Part shown: piece after piece, positions 10,779 through 19,644 of the stretch | Position numbering within the stretch: the first letter of the stretch is position 1 | Layout of the letters: every line of letters starts with the position of its first letter | NCBI RefSeq assembly: GCF_037038585.1 | Contig: NC_092520.1 | Location: forward strand, 147,001,104 to 147,065,103 | Direction of reading: 5' to 3' | Length of the DNA stretch: 64,000 nucleotides | Source: Patagioenas fasciata | Taxonomy: Eukaryota > Chordata > Aves > Columbiformes > Columbidae | The notes under the pieces: model-generated | What the model was told of the DNA's origin: nothing | Database searches by the model: none | The model's input: the letters and a program-made list of their open reading frames with translations, nothing else | Translations under genes and position numbers: made by a program

Positions 10779-11044
10779 TAAACTCTCCTCTCCCACCCCA
10801 CAAGTTTTCCCTCTTTTACCCTTCAGATGCTCTCCACCATGCCACTGGGGGGCAAGTGATTGAGCAGCTGTGTGGCAGCTGAGCTGTCAGCATCCCATGC
10901 CCACGTTCCCACAAAAACTCGTGCACAGACAGACACTCAGAGACACAGAGTTTGTTCAAACACGACATTTTGGGGGAACTTAGCACAGAGCCAAGTTCCC
11001 CGAAGGCACAGAATGAACTCCCGCGAAGAAGGTGCAGAGGCTGC

Positions 11045-11764
11045 CTAGGAGGCTGGGGCTCTGTTTTTCCCTCGAGTCCTCCTTGGAGTGGTGGAGGAAG
11101 CACAGAGCCAACAGGTAGGCTTCAGGGGCACGCGCCGGCGAGAGACAGCCTCATCCTCATGGGGACTCGGACTGGCCAAGGCGTTGCCCAGCCCCCTGAC
11201 AGGCCTCGGTCGCAGCACGTAGGCATTCCTGGAAGGTTTTGGGCCGGTATGGAGAAGCCCGTCGGGCAGCTCCGCCGTCGTCGCCGTCGTCGATTCCAAC
11301 GTGTTCAGGAGGCGCTTGGCCGAAACTCTGCCCGCGTCCAGTGCACTACTGGCTTTTTCTCTTTGCTTCTCCTCGTCCACTTTCCTTCTGGAACTGTCCC
11401 GCTTGCTGCTGATGGCTGGCTGATGGCTCCATTTCCTGAGCCACCAGCAGAGCCCAAAGAGCAGGACCAGGGCTCCGGCAACAGCCCAGAGCTGCCACTG
11501 CTGCAAGGCAGCGAGGAGTGGCACTCTCCAGGCAAAGCTGCTCTGCTCCTGCTCCTGTTCCTTCAGCGCCGTCTCCTGCGCCTTCAGCTCCATCTCCCGC
11601 TCCTTCAGCTCTATCTCCTGCCACAGCCGAGTCATCTCCCGCTTCAGCATCTCTGCACGCTGCTGCATGCGCTCCTCTGCGGCCTCCTCGAGCTCCGCGC
11701 CAGCGAAGTGCGCGTACGACACCAGGGTTTGCAGAAACCAGGCGAATAGCGCTATGACATCCAT
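11045..11764 (-). CDS. ITPRIPL1-like truncated membrane coiled-coil protein, unit 2 copy (239 aa)
   Basis: Same 239-codon frame and architecture as the unit 1 copy: hydrophobic N-terminus, coiled coil, transmembrane segment at residues 91-110, then a basic tail ending at the same stop. The Kozak start and splice sites are unchanged. Compared with unit 1 I see only Gly123 to Asp and Pro159 to Thr, both in the cytoplasmic or luminal tail. No frame-breaking change has accumulated. Either duplication is very recent, conversion homogenises the copies, or the frame is under constraint; sequence reading alone does not separate these. Confidence 0.6.
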   Translation of the reverse strand: MDVIALFAWFLQTLVSYAHFAGAELEEAAEERMQQRAEMLKREMTRLWQEIELKEREMELKAQETALKEQEQEQSSFAWRVPLLAALQQWQLWAVAGALVLLFGLCWWLRKWSHQPAISSKRDSSRRKVDEEKQREKASSALDAGRVSAKRLLNTLESTTATTAELPDGLLHTGPKPSRNAYVLRPRPVRGLGNALASPSPHEDEAVSRRRVPLKPTCWLCASSTTPRRTRGKNRAPAS

Positions 11765-12228
11765 GGCCTGCCGGAGGAGGGAGAGAAGGGCTTGAGTGGG
11801 ACTGGTAATGAGGGAGCTGGCGCCAAGAGGAGCGGGGACAGGGGCCGCAGGGAGCTGGGCCCAGGCAGGAGAGGGGCTGAGGCAGCTGTGAGGCAGCAAG
11901 GTCTGCACCCAGCCCCAGCGGCGGCGCTGCACTGTGCCCTGCCCAGGGTGCTCCTGCATGCGGCTGGCCCTCGATGCAGGGTGAGAACCCACCCCCCCAG
12001 GGCCCACGCTTCTGCCCCGGCCCCCATCCAGCCCAGTCTCCCCCAGCCTGCGCACTCACTGCTGGCCCAGGCCGTACTGTGGCGGCACGGCTGCTGGCGC
12101 CCCTGAAAACCGCCCCATGGCGACTGTCCCCTGTGACATCACAGGTGCAAGAGCACGTCACAGACACACCCAGCGGCCAGCCCCACCTTTCTGCCCCACC
12201 CCGGCTCAGCCACTCCCAGCTGCCCTGC
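11765..12228 (-). promoter_or_regulatory. Predicted 5' intron, UTR exon and promoter of the unit 2 copy
   Basis: The donor GTGAGT (minus strand, starting at 12059) and acceptor CAG just before the start codon are conserved. The upstream GC-rich block keeps TGACGT, while the adjacent CpG of unit 1 (ACAGGCGCAA) reads ACAGGTGCAA here, a likely CpG decay. Promoter activity is inferred. Confidence 0.4.
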
Positions 12229-12310
12229 TGCTCTGGTTAAGGCTGGGCTAGAGTGAATTTTCTTCACAGCAGCTTGCGTGCTGCTTTATTTGGGATTTGT
12301 GGTCCTCTGC
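12229..12310 (+). mobile_element. LTR 5'-end fragment (ERVL-like) in unit 2
   Basis: Same truncated LTR start as in unit 1 (CTGGTTAAGGCTGGGCTAGA), followed by about 100 bp of unassigned unit sequence before the CR1 terminus of unit 3. No target duplication is visible. Confidence 0.45.
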
Positions 12311-12408
12311 CTGCCAGTAGCAACCTCGTCATCGCACAATGCCCTGACCTGGAAGTGGCCCACGAGAATCAACCAGTGCAGCTCCTGAACCCATAGCGGC
12401 CACGCTTC

Positions 12409-12608
12409 AATCACAGAATCACCGAATCGTTGAAGTTGGAAAAGACCCGTAAGGCCATCGAGTCCAACCGCAAGCCTAGCCTTGCCAACTCCACTACTAA
12501 ACGATGTCTCTAAGTGCCCTGTCTACGCAGTTTTTGACATGCCTTCAGGCTTGGTGCCTCATACCCTTCCCTGGGTAGCTTGTTCCGATGCCTCACCACC
12601 TTGGGCAT
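12409..12608 (-). mobile_element. CR1 LINE 3' end fragment (unit 3)
   Basis: Unit 3 copy of the CR1 3' segment, with the same terminus and the same truncation point as in unit 2. It lies just upstream of the provirus but is not disrupted by it. Confidence 0.75.
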
Positions 12609-12696
12609 TTGAGTCCCACCCGGGACACAGAGAGAACTGGGACGCTAGACTACCGGAGACTCCTGCCTTCTTCCTAACGCCCACCCGCCAGCCCCA

Positions 12697-12702
12697 TCAC
12701 CC
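12697..12702. repeat. Left target-site duplication of the provirus (TCACCC)
   Basis: TCACCC immediately precedes the LTR and is repeated at 19645-19650 immediately after the 3' LTR. Units 1, 2 and 4 have this word once. A 6-bp duplication is the class expected for alpha/betaretrovirus-type integrases. Confidence 0.95.
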
Positions 12703-13153
12703 TGTGGAGAGTCTCTGGCTGTGTGCTGTGAACAAGCCAGGGCTTGATGCCGCTGTGCTACACGGAAGGATTTCCCTGAGACACCAGAGACAAAAGGAAA
12801 GTAAACAGAAGCTGCTCTGCCCTCGACCCAGGCTGCAGGAGGGGCGTTGCCGCTGCGCATGAACAGTCTGTGAACAGTGCCCTGCAGCCAATCACCATAG
12901 TGGGGGGGGATGAGTGACTGTGAGTGTAACCAATTGTAGCCTGTACTTGCCGCATGGCCTTTTGGTATAGAGTATATAAGGCTTGGAAAAACGTGGTCTC
13001 GGGGACATTGATATTCAGTGTTGTTTAAGAGTTCATTAAAGAGTACGGATGGTAAATTCACATTGAATTAGACTCCTTACTCTCGCCCGGCCCGCCCGTT
13101 CGATCAAAGAGCTTATGCCGGCGTCTGGATTCGTCGAATTTGCTACCACTACA
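12703..13153 (+). repeat. 5' LTR (451 bp)
   Basis: Begins TGTGGAGAGTC and ends TACCACTACA. It has CCAAT boxes at 12888-12892 and 12930-12934, a TATA box (TATATAAG) at 12973-12980, and a poly(A) signal ATTAAA at 13035-13040, which sets the U3-R-U5 order. It differs from the 3' LTR only at 12944. Confidence 0.96.
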
Positions 13154-13154
13154 A

Positions 13155-13256
13155 TTGGTAGCAGAGGATGGTTCGTTAGCAAAGCATAACGCTTCGGATC
13201 TACAAATGGTAGCAGAAGGATGGATCGTTAGCAAAGCATAACGCTCCGGATCGAAA
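13155..13256 (+). repeat. Tandem duplication of the primer-binding segment
   Basis: A roughly 51-bp segment that includes the primer binding site occurs twice in a row (13155-13205 and 13206-13256). The second copy begins TGGTAGCAGAAGGATGG at 13207, with one inserted A and a few substitutions. The downstream words TTAGCAAAGCATAACGCT are identical. The first copy is the better tRNA match and is at the proper distance from the LTR, so it is the likely functional site. Confidence 0.9.
13156..13173 (+). promoter_or_regulatory. Primer binding site for initiator tRNA-Met
   Basis: Two bases after the LTR, TGGTAGCAGAGGATGGTT is the exact complement of the 3' end (including CCA) of the vertebrate initiator-methionine tRNA, as I remember that tRNA. 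The match covers 18 nt. Initiator tRNA-Met is an uncommon primer among vertebrate retroviruses, most of which use Pro, Lys, Trp and others. Confidence 0.85.
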
Positions 13257-13391
13257 TTACTGCGGTAAGCAGCGTTCATAAAAACGGAGCCAAGCCGGGG
13301 TGTGGGATAGTGTGCTTAGTCCGGTATCAAAAGACGGGCACCAGTCGAGCTGGCCACTCGCATCCTACGTTAAGACCGCGCTGATAAGATA
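13257..13391 (+). promoter_or_regulatory. Retroviral leader between PBS duplication and gag
   Basis: Untranslated leader of the provirus, where a packaging signal would normally lie. No specific packaging motif could be identified by eye. The gag ATG follows at 13392. Confidence 0.5.
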
Positions 13392-15464
13392 ATGGATATT
13401 GAAACAGCCGCGGCACTGCTGACGACTATTCTCTCTAAGAGAGGTATTGAATCGTCACAGGAAAAGCTAATCACATTGATTTTTTTAGCTCAGAAGTGGG
13501 GACACTTTGGAGAAGTTCCACTTTTGTTTTCCCCAACGGAATGGAGATCAGTGGGGGACACTATGTGGGACAAAACTATCAGAGGGGAAGAAGAGAAAGA
13601 AATTAAATCTGTGAGAGAATTGTGGAAAACCGTATTAGAATCATTAGAAATTATGAAATCGGAACAACGTGCCGCCCTAAGAGCCGCGGAGGCGCTTGTC
13701 CAAGAACAAACCTGGACTGATAAAACTTGTCCAAAAGAAAAGAGGGGCCTGTGGGCTACTCTGTGGGGTCTGCCTGCCGTTCGGGGTGGTCGCGGGGTCC
13801 CGGCTCAGCCAATACTTTCACAATCCGATCTGCAACGCGGATTAGAAACTGCGCGGCTCGTAAACAAAGGACCGGAAGTTTCCCCCTCCGAGTCTCTGGG
13901 GCAATGTGCCAAGAAGGCGGAAGTGCAACTAGTCGACTGTCCGGATGTGGGAGGCCCTGAGTGCCGCCCTCCTCCTACCGCTCCGCCTCTGCCCTGCCCC
14001 GAGCCGGACGCCCCCCCTCCCTCCGAGAAAAGCGTGGAGGCCGGGCCGGCGCCGTCGCCGGGGCCGGGGCCGCCTCAAACTTTGCCTCCGCAAGCACCCG
14101 CGGAAGTTTTTTGTGAGCCTCCTCCTACATCATTGGGCTCACCCCAAGCAGTAGAGCAGTTACTGCAAGTCATTACCAACAAGCTTGAACAACTTAACTT
14201 AAGAGTGTCAAATGTAGAGAAAAATAAGGAACAAATTGAGTTTCAAAAATCAGCTTGCCCTTCACAAACAATGCAATCAAAGGTGCCTATAGACTCTACT
14301 GACCAGCCGCAGCCCCGACGTAGCAGATGGTCAGGGGTCATCAAAGATGCCATTCTAGAAGGTGATTGGTCTCCAGCAAAATTAGCCCTACCGGTAATTC
14401 AAAATATGAACACTCAGACAGCGGTATGGGAACCACACGATTGGAAAATTTTGCAGCAAGCAAAACAAACAATCACCAACTATGGTATACGTTCAGAAGC
14501 GACCAGACAAATACTGCATTGGATTTTTACCGCTGACTTATTGTGTCCCATGGACTGTCAAAATTTAATGCGCCTATTATTAACTCCAGCGCAATTCCTC
14601 CTGTGGGAATCAGCTTGGTATCAACGAGCGCAGCAAGAAACAGCAAAACACACCAGTCCAAATGACCCATTAACCAATGTGGTACCTGATGCCTATACAG
14701 GTCGTGGACAGTATGCTACCATAGAAGTTCAACTGCGATTTACAGCTGAAATTCACCGAAAAGCTGCACAACTTGCCCTAGATGCCTTCTTAACCTTACC
14801 GGGACCATTAGCTCCCTCATTCAGCGGAATACGCCAAGGCACCACAGAAGATTTCTCACATTTTATTGACCGGCTACATGAGGGAGTAATGCAAAATCCG
14901 GACTTATCAGAAGAAATGAAAAATCAAATGTTTCGGCTGTTAGCTTTTGATAATGCAAATTCAAAGACTAAACAAATATTAGCAACTCTGCCACCAGGAT
15001 CATCAGTAGAACAAATGCTGACACGAGTAGCCAGATCAGAAGAACACCGAAGTGCAGAGGTGATGGCTGCCGCTTTCGAAGGGGTCATGCAGAGATCTCT
15101 CCGACAAGTTAGCCAGCAAGTCTCATCTACAATGCAACCAGTTGTAGCAGCAGTTCAGCGATCAACAAATAAATTCTGTAAATCATCATACAATTCCTGT
15201 CATCGCTGTGGAAGTAAAGAACACGTCCGAACGAACTGTACTGCAGCAGTTTGGTGTGACAGATGCCAGTCTAACACTCATGCTACAAAAATTTGCCGGA
15301 GATCGGGAAACGGTCAAGTGAGCGCGAACGGAGTGCGCGCGAGGACACAAAGAACATCTCCGAACCTGTATCACAATCAGCGACCAACCGTGAACCAGGC
15401 TTCTTTCACCTCAACAAACCAAGCACCGCAGGAAGCCTCGGAGTTGATGTGGAGACAGCAGTAG
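13392..15464 (+). CDS. Gag polyprotein, intact frame (690 aa)
   Basis: Retroviral structural polyprotein that would assemble the particle. Residues 1-100 look like a matrix region. About 175-250 are proline-rich and include PTAP (195-198), the late-domain motif that recruits the host ESCRT protein TSG101. Capsid occupies roughly 310-580, with the major homology region at about 479-495 (RQGTTEDFSHFIDRL). Nucleocapsid has two CCHC zinc knuckles starting at Cys603 and Cys622, both C-X2-C-X4-H-X4-C. The frame is uninterrupted, a normal length for betaretrovirus-like Gag. The start at 13392 is the first ATG after the leader. The last 160 bases overlap pro in the -1 frame. Expression would come from the 5' LTR. 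Confidence 0.93.
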   Translation: MDIETAAALLTTILSKRGIESSQEKLITLIFLAQKWGHFGEVPLLFSPTEWRSVGDTMWDKTIRGEEEKEIKSVRELWKTVLESLEIMKSEQRAALRAAEALVQEQTWTDKTCPKEKRGLWATLWGLPAVRGGRGVPAQPILSQSDLQRGLETARLVNKGPEVSPSESLGQCAKKAEVQLVDCPDVGGPECRPPPTAPPLPCPEPDAPPPSEKSVEAGPAPSPGPGPPQTLPPQAPAEVFCEPPPTSLGSPQAVEQLLQVITNKLEQLNLRVSNVEKNKEQIEFQKSACPSQTMQSKVPIDSTDQPQPRRSRWSGVIKDAILEGDWSPAKLALPVIQNMNTQTAVWEPHDWKILQQAKQTITNYGIRSEATRQILHWIFTADLLCPMDCQNLMRLLLTPAQFLLWESAWYQRAQQETAKHTSPNDPLTNVVPDAYTGRGQYATIEVQLRFTAEIHRKAAQLALDAFLTLPGPLAPSFSGIRQGTTEDFSHFIDRLHEGVMQNPDLSEEMKNQMFRLLAFDNANSKTKQILATLPPGSSVEQMLTRVARSEEHRSAEVMAAAFEGVMQRSLRQVSQQVSSTMQPVVAAVQRSTNKFCKSSYNSCHRCGSKEHVRTNCTAAVWCDRCQSNTHATKICRRSGNGQVSANGVRARTQRTSPNLYHNQRPTVNQASFTSTNQAPQEASELMWRQQ
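15305..15311 (+). promoter_or_regulatory. gag-pro -1 ribosomal frameshift site GGGAAAC
   Basis: The heptamer G GGA AAC lies in the correct gag phase (its first G is the third codon base) and just inside the gag/pro overlap. It is a known betaretroviral slippery class. About 10 bases downstream, GCGCG (15322-15326) can pair with CGCGC (15336-15340) as a possible stimulatory hairpin. Confidence 0.85.
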
Positions 15465-16162
15465 ATATTACATTGACCAATACTGCAATTCATAGAATAC
15501 CAACTAATGCTAAAGGACCTTTATTTCGACAAGATAGTCTCATTGGAGGCCTATTGATTGGCCGTTCTTCTGCTAGTATCAAAGGTCTTATAGTAATAAC
15601 AGGTATAATTGATGCAGATTTCACAAGAACTGTTCAAATCCTGGCCTACACTCTGCATCCGCCAATTTTTATGCCTTCTGGGAGTAGAATAGCTCAGGTA
15701 GTAGCACTGGAAAACTGCCTACCAATGCTTCCAGGAGTCCCTCCATCATCCTCAACACAAAGGCATGATAAAGGATTTGGATCGACCGGTCCTGCAGTTT
15801 GCTTCACCTCATCAATGACTCAGCGTCCCATGTTACGTGTGCAACTATTTCAATCTGATTCTACTGTTGTTGTAGAGGTAAATGCAATGCTTGATACTGG
15901 AGCTGATGTCTCCATCATTAGTCAATTCAAATGGCCACGAAATTGGAAACTTCAAAAATCAATCTCTTCCACTGTAGCTGGAGTAGGTGGTCAAACTACT
16001 CCAAATATAAGTGTTGATCCCATTTCCATTAGTTTCCCTGAAGGTCAATGTATTACCCTTAGGGTGTATGTAATGGAATTGCCAAGCAGCCTTGAGGCGC
16101 TTATTGGCCGTGATGTCTTGGGGCAACTTGGTGCCGTGTTAACTACTTCACCTTTTCCTTAG
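15312..16162 (+). CDS. Pro: dUTPase-protease (reached by -1 frameshift from gag)
   Basis: The frame is open from before 15293 and runs to the TAG at 16160-16162. Coordinates here start after the slippery site. The first half is a dUTPase domain (residues about 55-145 of the open frame, with the [10 protein letters not shown] and GIIDADF segments), which in retroviruses limits uracil incorporation. The second half is an aspartic protease with the catalytic DTGAD at residue 201 and a closing GRDVLGQLG segment. It functions as a dimer to cleave Gag and Pol. No stop or frameshift is seen. A dUTPase joined upstream of protease in its own frame is the betaretroviral arrangement and separates this element from gamma- and alpharetroviruses. 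Confidence 0.9.
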
Positions 16163-16572
16163 TGGTCACTGGAAAGCAGTTGCCCAACCCTCCATTGACC
16201 TGGTTAACAGATAGCCCAGTTTGGGTTGACCAGTGGCCATTAACAGAAGAGCGACTGCAAAAGGCACGTGAATTAGTAGAAGAGCAATTAGTTGCAGGCC
16301 ATATCAAGCCTTCTACTAGTCCATGGAATACCCCAATTTTTGTAATACCAAAAAAGAGTGGAAAGTGGCGATTATTACATGACTTGCGAAAGGTAAATGA
16401 TCAAATGCAAGCCATGGGTGCTTTACAACCTGGATTACCATCACCTGTAATGCTACCAGAAAATTGGCATATTCTAATTATAGATTTAAAGGATTGTTTC
16501 TTTACCATTCCTTTACATGAGCAAGATACTTGCATTTACACTGCCTTCAGTAAACAAAGCGGAACCAGCTAA
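16114..16572 (+). pseudogene. Pol part 1: reverse transcriptase fingers and first catalytic Asp, frame broken
   Basis: The pol frame is open from 16114 (after a TGA at 16111) and is -1 relative to pro, which ends at 16162. It carries the RT fingers ([20 protein letters not shown]) and the motif A region ([10 protein letters not shown]). Reading stops at a TAA at 16570-16572 after a frame change near 16530, where an in-frame segment seems to be lost together with one or two bases. No standard slippery heptamer was found in the 16114-16159 overlap. The word just before the pro stop is TTTTCCT, which fits the position but not the consensus. I describe the break only. Confidence 0.9.
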
Positions 16573-18844
16573 AAGGTATGAGTGGGTAGTGCTACCGCAA
16601 GGTATGAAAAATTCTCCTACACTGTGCCAAATGTATGTTGCATGGGCACTTCAACCTATTCGTGCATCATGGAAACAAACAATTATTTATCATTATATGG
16701 ATGATATTCTGTTCTGTCAACAAGCTGAGTTCACAGAAAGTTCCATAGTCCAAATTACAATCAAACTCAAAGAAAAGGGGTTGGTTATAGCTCCAGAGAA
16801 AGTTCAAAAGTCTGCACCTTGGAAATACCTTGGTTGGTCCATTTGTGATGCACAGATTCGTCCACAAAAAATTGAATTACATACTGATTTACAAACATTA
16901 AATGATGTCCAAAAATTGTTAGGGGACATACAATGGATTAGAAATTGCGTAGGCATTACTAACAATGATATAGCACCTCTTACTTCACTTCTAAAAGGAG
17001 GTGATCCAGCTAAGAAAATAAGCTTAGAGTCCGTGCATCTCAAATGTCTTTCTGATATTATACAAAAAGTACAGACAAATTGGTCTAGCCGAAGACTTTC
17101 TGATCGACCAATTTCCCTCCTTATTAGCAATCTAGAACATCCGTGTGCAATCATCTGCCAGTGGCAAAACAAAAACGGGGAATTCCCCATAGATGTTGCT
17201 ACAGATTCTTCCTTTTGTGCCACTGTCAGATTGAAAACAGAAAATGATTTGCGATTATTAGAGTGGATTTTTCTCAGTGTCCAACCAAAATTCAGTATTC
17301 AAACGAGACCAGAAGCAATTGGAGAATTGATTCGAAAAGGAAGATCTCGAATATTAGAAATTAGCGGTCAGGAACCAGATGACATCAGTATTCCGATAAA
17401 TGGAGCCGATTTAGAATGGTGGCTGAGACATTCGATGCCTATACAGAATGCATTATTAGGATTTATAGGCAAGGTACATTCACGACAACCAAAAGGTAAA
17501 CTATGGCAATTCCTTAGAACAAATCAGTGGTTAGAGAGAAGCAAAGTAAAAGCAAAACCTGTTGAAGGCCTTACAGTATATACAGATGCAGGAAAACGAA
17601 GACACCAGGCAGCATGTGTCTGGCAAGAGAATAGTCAATGGATACAGCATTTAATTGAAGGTTCAAAAGAGGATTCATTGCAGACTTTAGAGCTCACGGC
17701 AGTAATATGGGCCTTAAATAATTGGCTGAAATCTGCTTTAAATGTTGTCACAGATTCTTTGTATGTAGCAGGTGTAATACCCAGAATGGAAAATGCCCTG
17801 TTAAGACAATCGAATAATCCTCGATTAGGAAAATTGTTTGTACAATTGAGAGCTATTTTAAATCAAAGAAAAGAACCCTGGTGTGTGATTCACATCCGCA
17901 GTCATCAATGGAATCTTGGTCTAGGTGAAGGAAATCAAATTGCAGATAGTTTAGTAAGTTCAGTACAGCACATGCCTCCAACAGATAAATTCCAACAAGC
18001 GAGACAAAGTCATGAGAGCTTTCATCAGAATGCCAGAGGTCTCCAAAGACAATTCGATTTAACTTTAAATGAAGCAAGAAGTATTGTACAGGCATGTCCT
18101 CAGTGTGGAAGCCAGATGTTAGGTATAGGAATCGGTGTCAATCCTCGAGGTTTAAAAGCCTTAGAAGTATGGCAAATGGATGTGACACATGTGCCAGAAT
18201 TTGGAAGACTTAAATATGTGCATGTCACAATTGATACTTTTTCAAAAATGATATGGGCTACTGCTTTACCAGGGGAAAAAGCACTACATGTATGTAAACA
18301 TCTTACAGCTTGTTTTGCTGTAATGGGTGTCCCAGAAAAGATTAAGACAGACAATGGCCCTGCCTATGTTAGCCAGAAAGTTAGAACTTTTCTAATGAAA
18401 TGGGGAGTGAAACATGTTACAGGTATACCTCATTCCCCAACAGGCCAAGGAATCATCGAGAGAGCACATCAAATGATTAAAGGGTATTTGAGCAAACAGA
18501 AGCAGGAAGAGTTAGATTGTCAACAGCGTTTAGCAAAGGTGTTGTTTACCTTGAATTATTTATGTCTAACTGGAGACCATGAGGAGCCTCCTGTGATCAT
18601 TCATCATTATCAGATCAGACTAGGAAGGAAAAACACTTTACCGGAATTCATGGTGAGATATCGTGATCCCACCACTGGATTGTGGAAGGGACCAGTACCT
18701 GTTATTGTTAATGGTAGAGGGTATATGTGTCTCTCCACAGATCAAGGTCCACTATGGGTTCCAAGCCGAGCAGTAAAGCCGGAGTTGAAACAAACTCAAC
18801 CAAGTCAACTCCCTGCAGCAGAACCTTCGGAGGTCACAGAGTGA
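16532..18844 (+). pseudogene. Pol part 2: RT palm, RNase H and integrase, downstream of the frameshift
   Basis: After the shift the frame runs to 18844. In order: RT motif B (LPQGM) and the YMDD catalytic box at 16694-16705; RNase H with Asp at 17585-17587 (VYTDAG), an ELTA Glu, a TDS Asp and a final Asp in GNQIAD; and integrase with an H-X3-H and C-X2-C zinc domain (Cys codon at 18095). The integrase catalytic triad has its Asp codons at 18179 and 18350 and its Glu codon at 18458, giving the D,D-35-E spacing. All catalytic residues survive. The only clear lesion is the upstream frameshift, so enzyme made from this locus would lack a continuous RT. Expression would require the gag-pro-pol readthrough. 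Confidence 0.92.
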
Positions 18845-18998
18845 GGTGTAACCTTTGCATTGATTTAGCTGTGACATGTATGCGTACTATAGTTATATAA
18901 GTAGATCTTTAAACACCGCTACCTCTTGAGTAAGTTTATCAACACCCAGCACATCGTTTGTTATAAGTTGAGTATCTTTAAACCAAAGTTCTTGGAAT
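18845..18998 (+). other. Post-pol linker where env is deleted
   Basis: The 154 bp after the pol stop carry no envelope surface-subunit sequence. A complete env would need well over a kilobase between pol and the polypurine tract, and only about 350 bp are present. The deletion breakpoint lies here but cannot be placed exactly. Confidence 0.6.
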
Positions 18999-19193
18999 TT
19001 GTTTAATCAATCCATTGCGATATTTAAATGGCAATGGAATACCTCAGGTTTATTGCAAAGTGCACTGTTTACGTTGATTGTTGTTGTTATTTATATGTTA
19101 TGTATAAGTTGTTTTTTATCACATATCAAAGAAGGATTAGTACACACAGCTAATCAATCCTGGCTTGTCCAAAAAGAAAAAAAAAGGAGGAAT
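18999..19193 (+). pseudogene. Probable Env transmembrane-subunit C-terminal remnant
   Basis: A frame from 18999 encodes a hydrophobic segment (ALFTLIVVVIYMLCISCFL, about residues 22-40) followed by a short polar tail that reads into the polypurine tract and LTR. This layout (one membrane anchor and short tail at the very end of the provirus) matches the C-terminus of a retroviral TM protein. No surface subunit, furin site or fusion peptide remains. I judged it by position and hydrophobicity only, so it could be a chance frame. Confidence 0.5.
19172..19193 (+). promoter_or_regulatory. Polypurine tract
   Basis: A purine-only run (AAAAAGAAAAAAAAAGGAGG followed by AA) directly before the 3' LTR, the standard plus-strand priming site for reverse transcription. 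The run ends one T before the LTR TG. Confidence 0.92.
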
Positions 19194-19644
19194 TGTGGAG
19201 AGTCTCTGGCTGTGTGCTGTGAACAAGCCAGGGCTTGATGCCGCTGTGCTACACGGAAGGATTTCCCTGAGACACCAGAGACAAAAGGAAAGTAAACAGA
19301 AGCTGCTCTGCCCTCGACCCAGGCTGCAGGAGGGGCGTTGCCGCTGCGCATGAACAGTCTGTGAACAGTGCCCTGCAGCCAATCACCATAGTGGGGGGGG
19401 ATGAGTGACTGTGAGTGTAACCAATTGTAGCCTGCACTTGCCGCATGGCCTTTTGGTATAGAGTATATAAGGCTTGGAAAAACGTGGTCTCGGGGACATT
19501 GATATTCAGTGTTGTTTAAGAGTTCATTAAAGAGTACGGATGGTAAATTCACATTGAATTAGACTCCTTACTCTCGCCCGGCCCGCCCGTTCGATCAAAG
19601 AGCTTATGCCGGCGTCTGGATTCGTCGAATTTGCTACCACTACA
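19194..19644 (+). repeat. 3' LTR (451 bp)
   Basis: Identical to the 5' LTR except C at 19435. The TATA box is at 19464-19471 and the poly(A) signal ATTAAA at 19526-19531. It is followed by the right TSD TCACCC (19645-19650) and then the rest of array unit 3. Confidence 0.96.

Larger units (their letters stand above)
9711..12408. repeat. Array unit 2 (complete)
   Basis: A full 2,698-bp unit, from the CR1 3' terminus (AATCACAGAATCACCGAATC) to the base before the next copy of that word. It is the best reference unit: untruncated and not interrupted by the provirus. The empty retroviral target TCACCC lies at 9999-10004. Confidence 0.92.
12703..19644 (+). mobile_element. Young class II (ERVK/betaretrovirus-like) endogenous retrovirus, env-deleted, pol broken
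   Basis: A 6,942-bp provirus with paired LTRs, primer binding site, gag, dUTPase-protease, pol, a short env-like remnant, polypurine tract and a 6-bp TSD. Betaretroviral affinity follows from the separate pro frame carrying dUTPase upstream of protease, the two CCHC knuckles in Gag, and the 6-bp TSD. The LTRs differ at one base in 451 (12944 T versus 19435 C), so insertion was recent: several hundred thousand years if a neutral rate of 2-3 per billion sites per year is assumed. It cannot move on its own, because reverse transcriptase has a frameshift and env is nearly all deleted. It lies antisense to the host-derived gene in the unit. Confidence 0.97.

Noticed and set aside
13156..13256. tRNA gene or tRNA-derived SINE after the 5' LTR
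   Set aside because: Only the complement of the tRNA 3' end is present, at the exact PBS position. There is no cloverleaf and no A or B box.
12703..19644. Intact, replication-competent provirus
   Set aside because: Pol is frameshifted within RT and env is almost completely missing.
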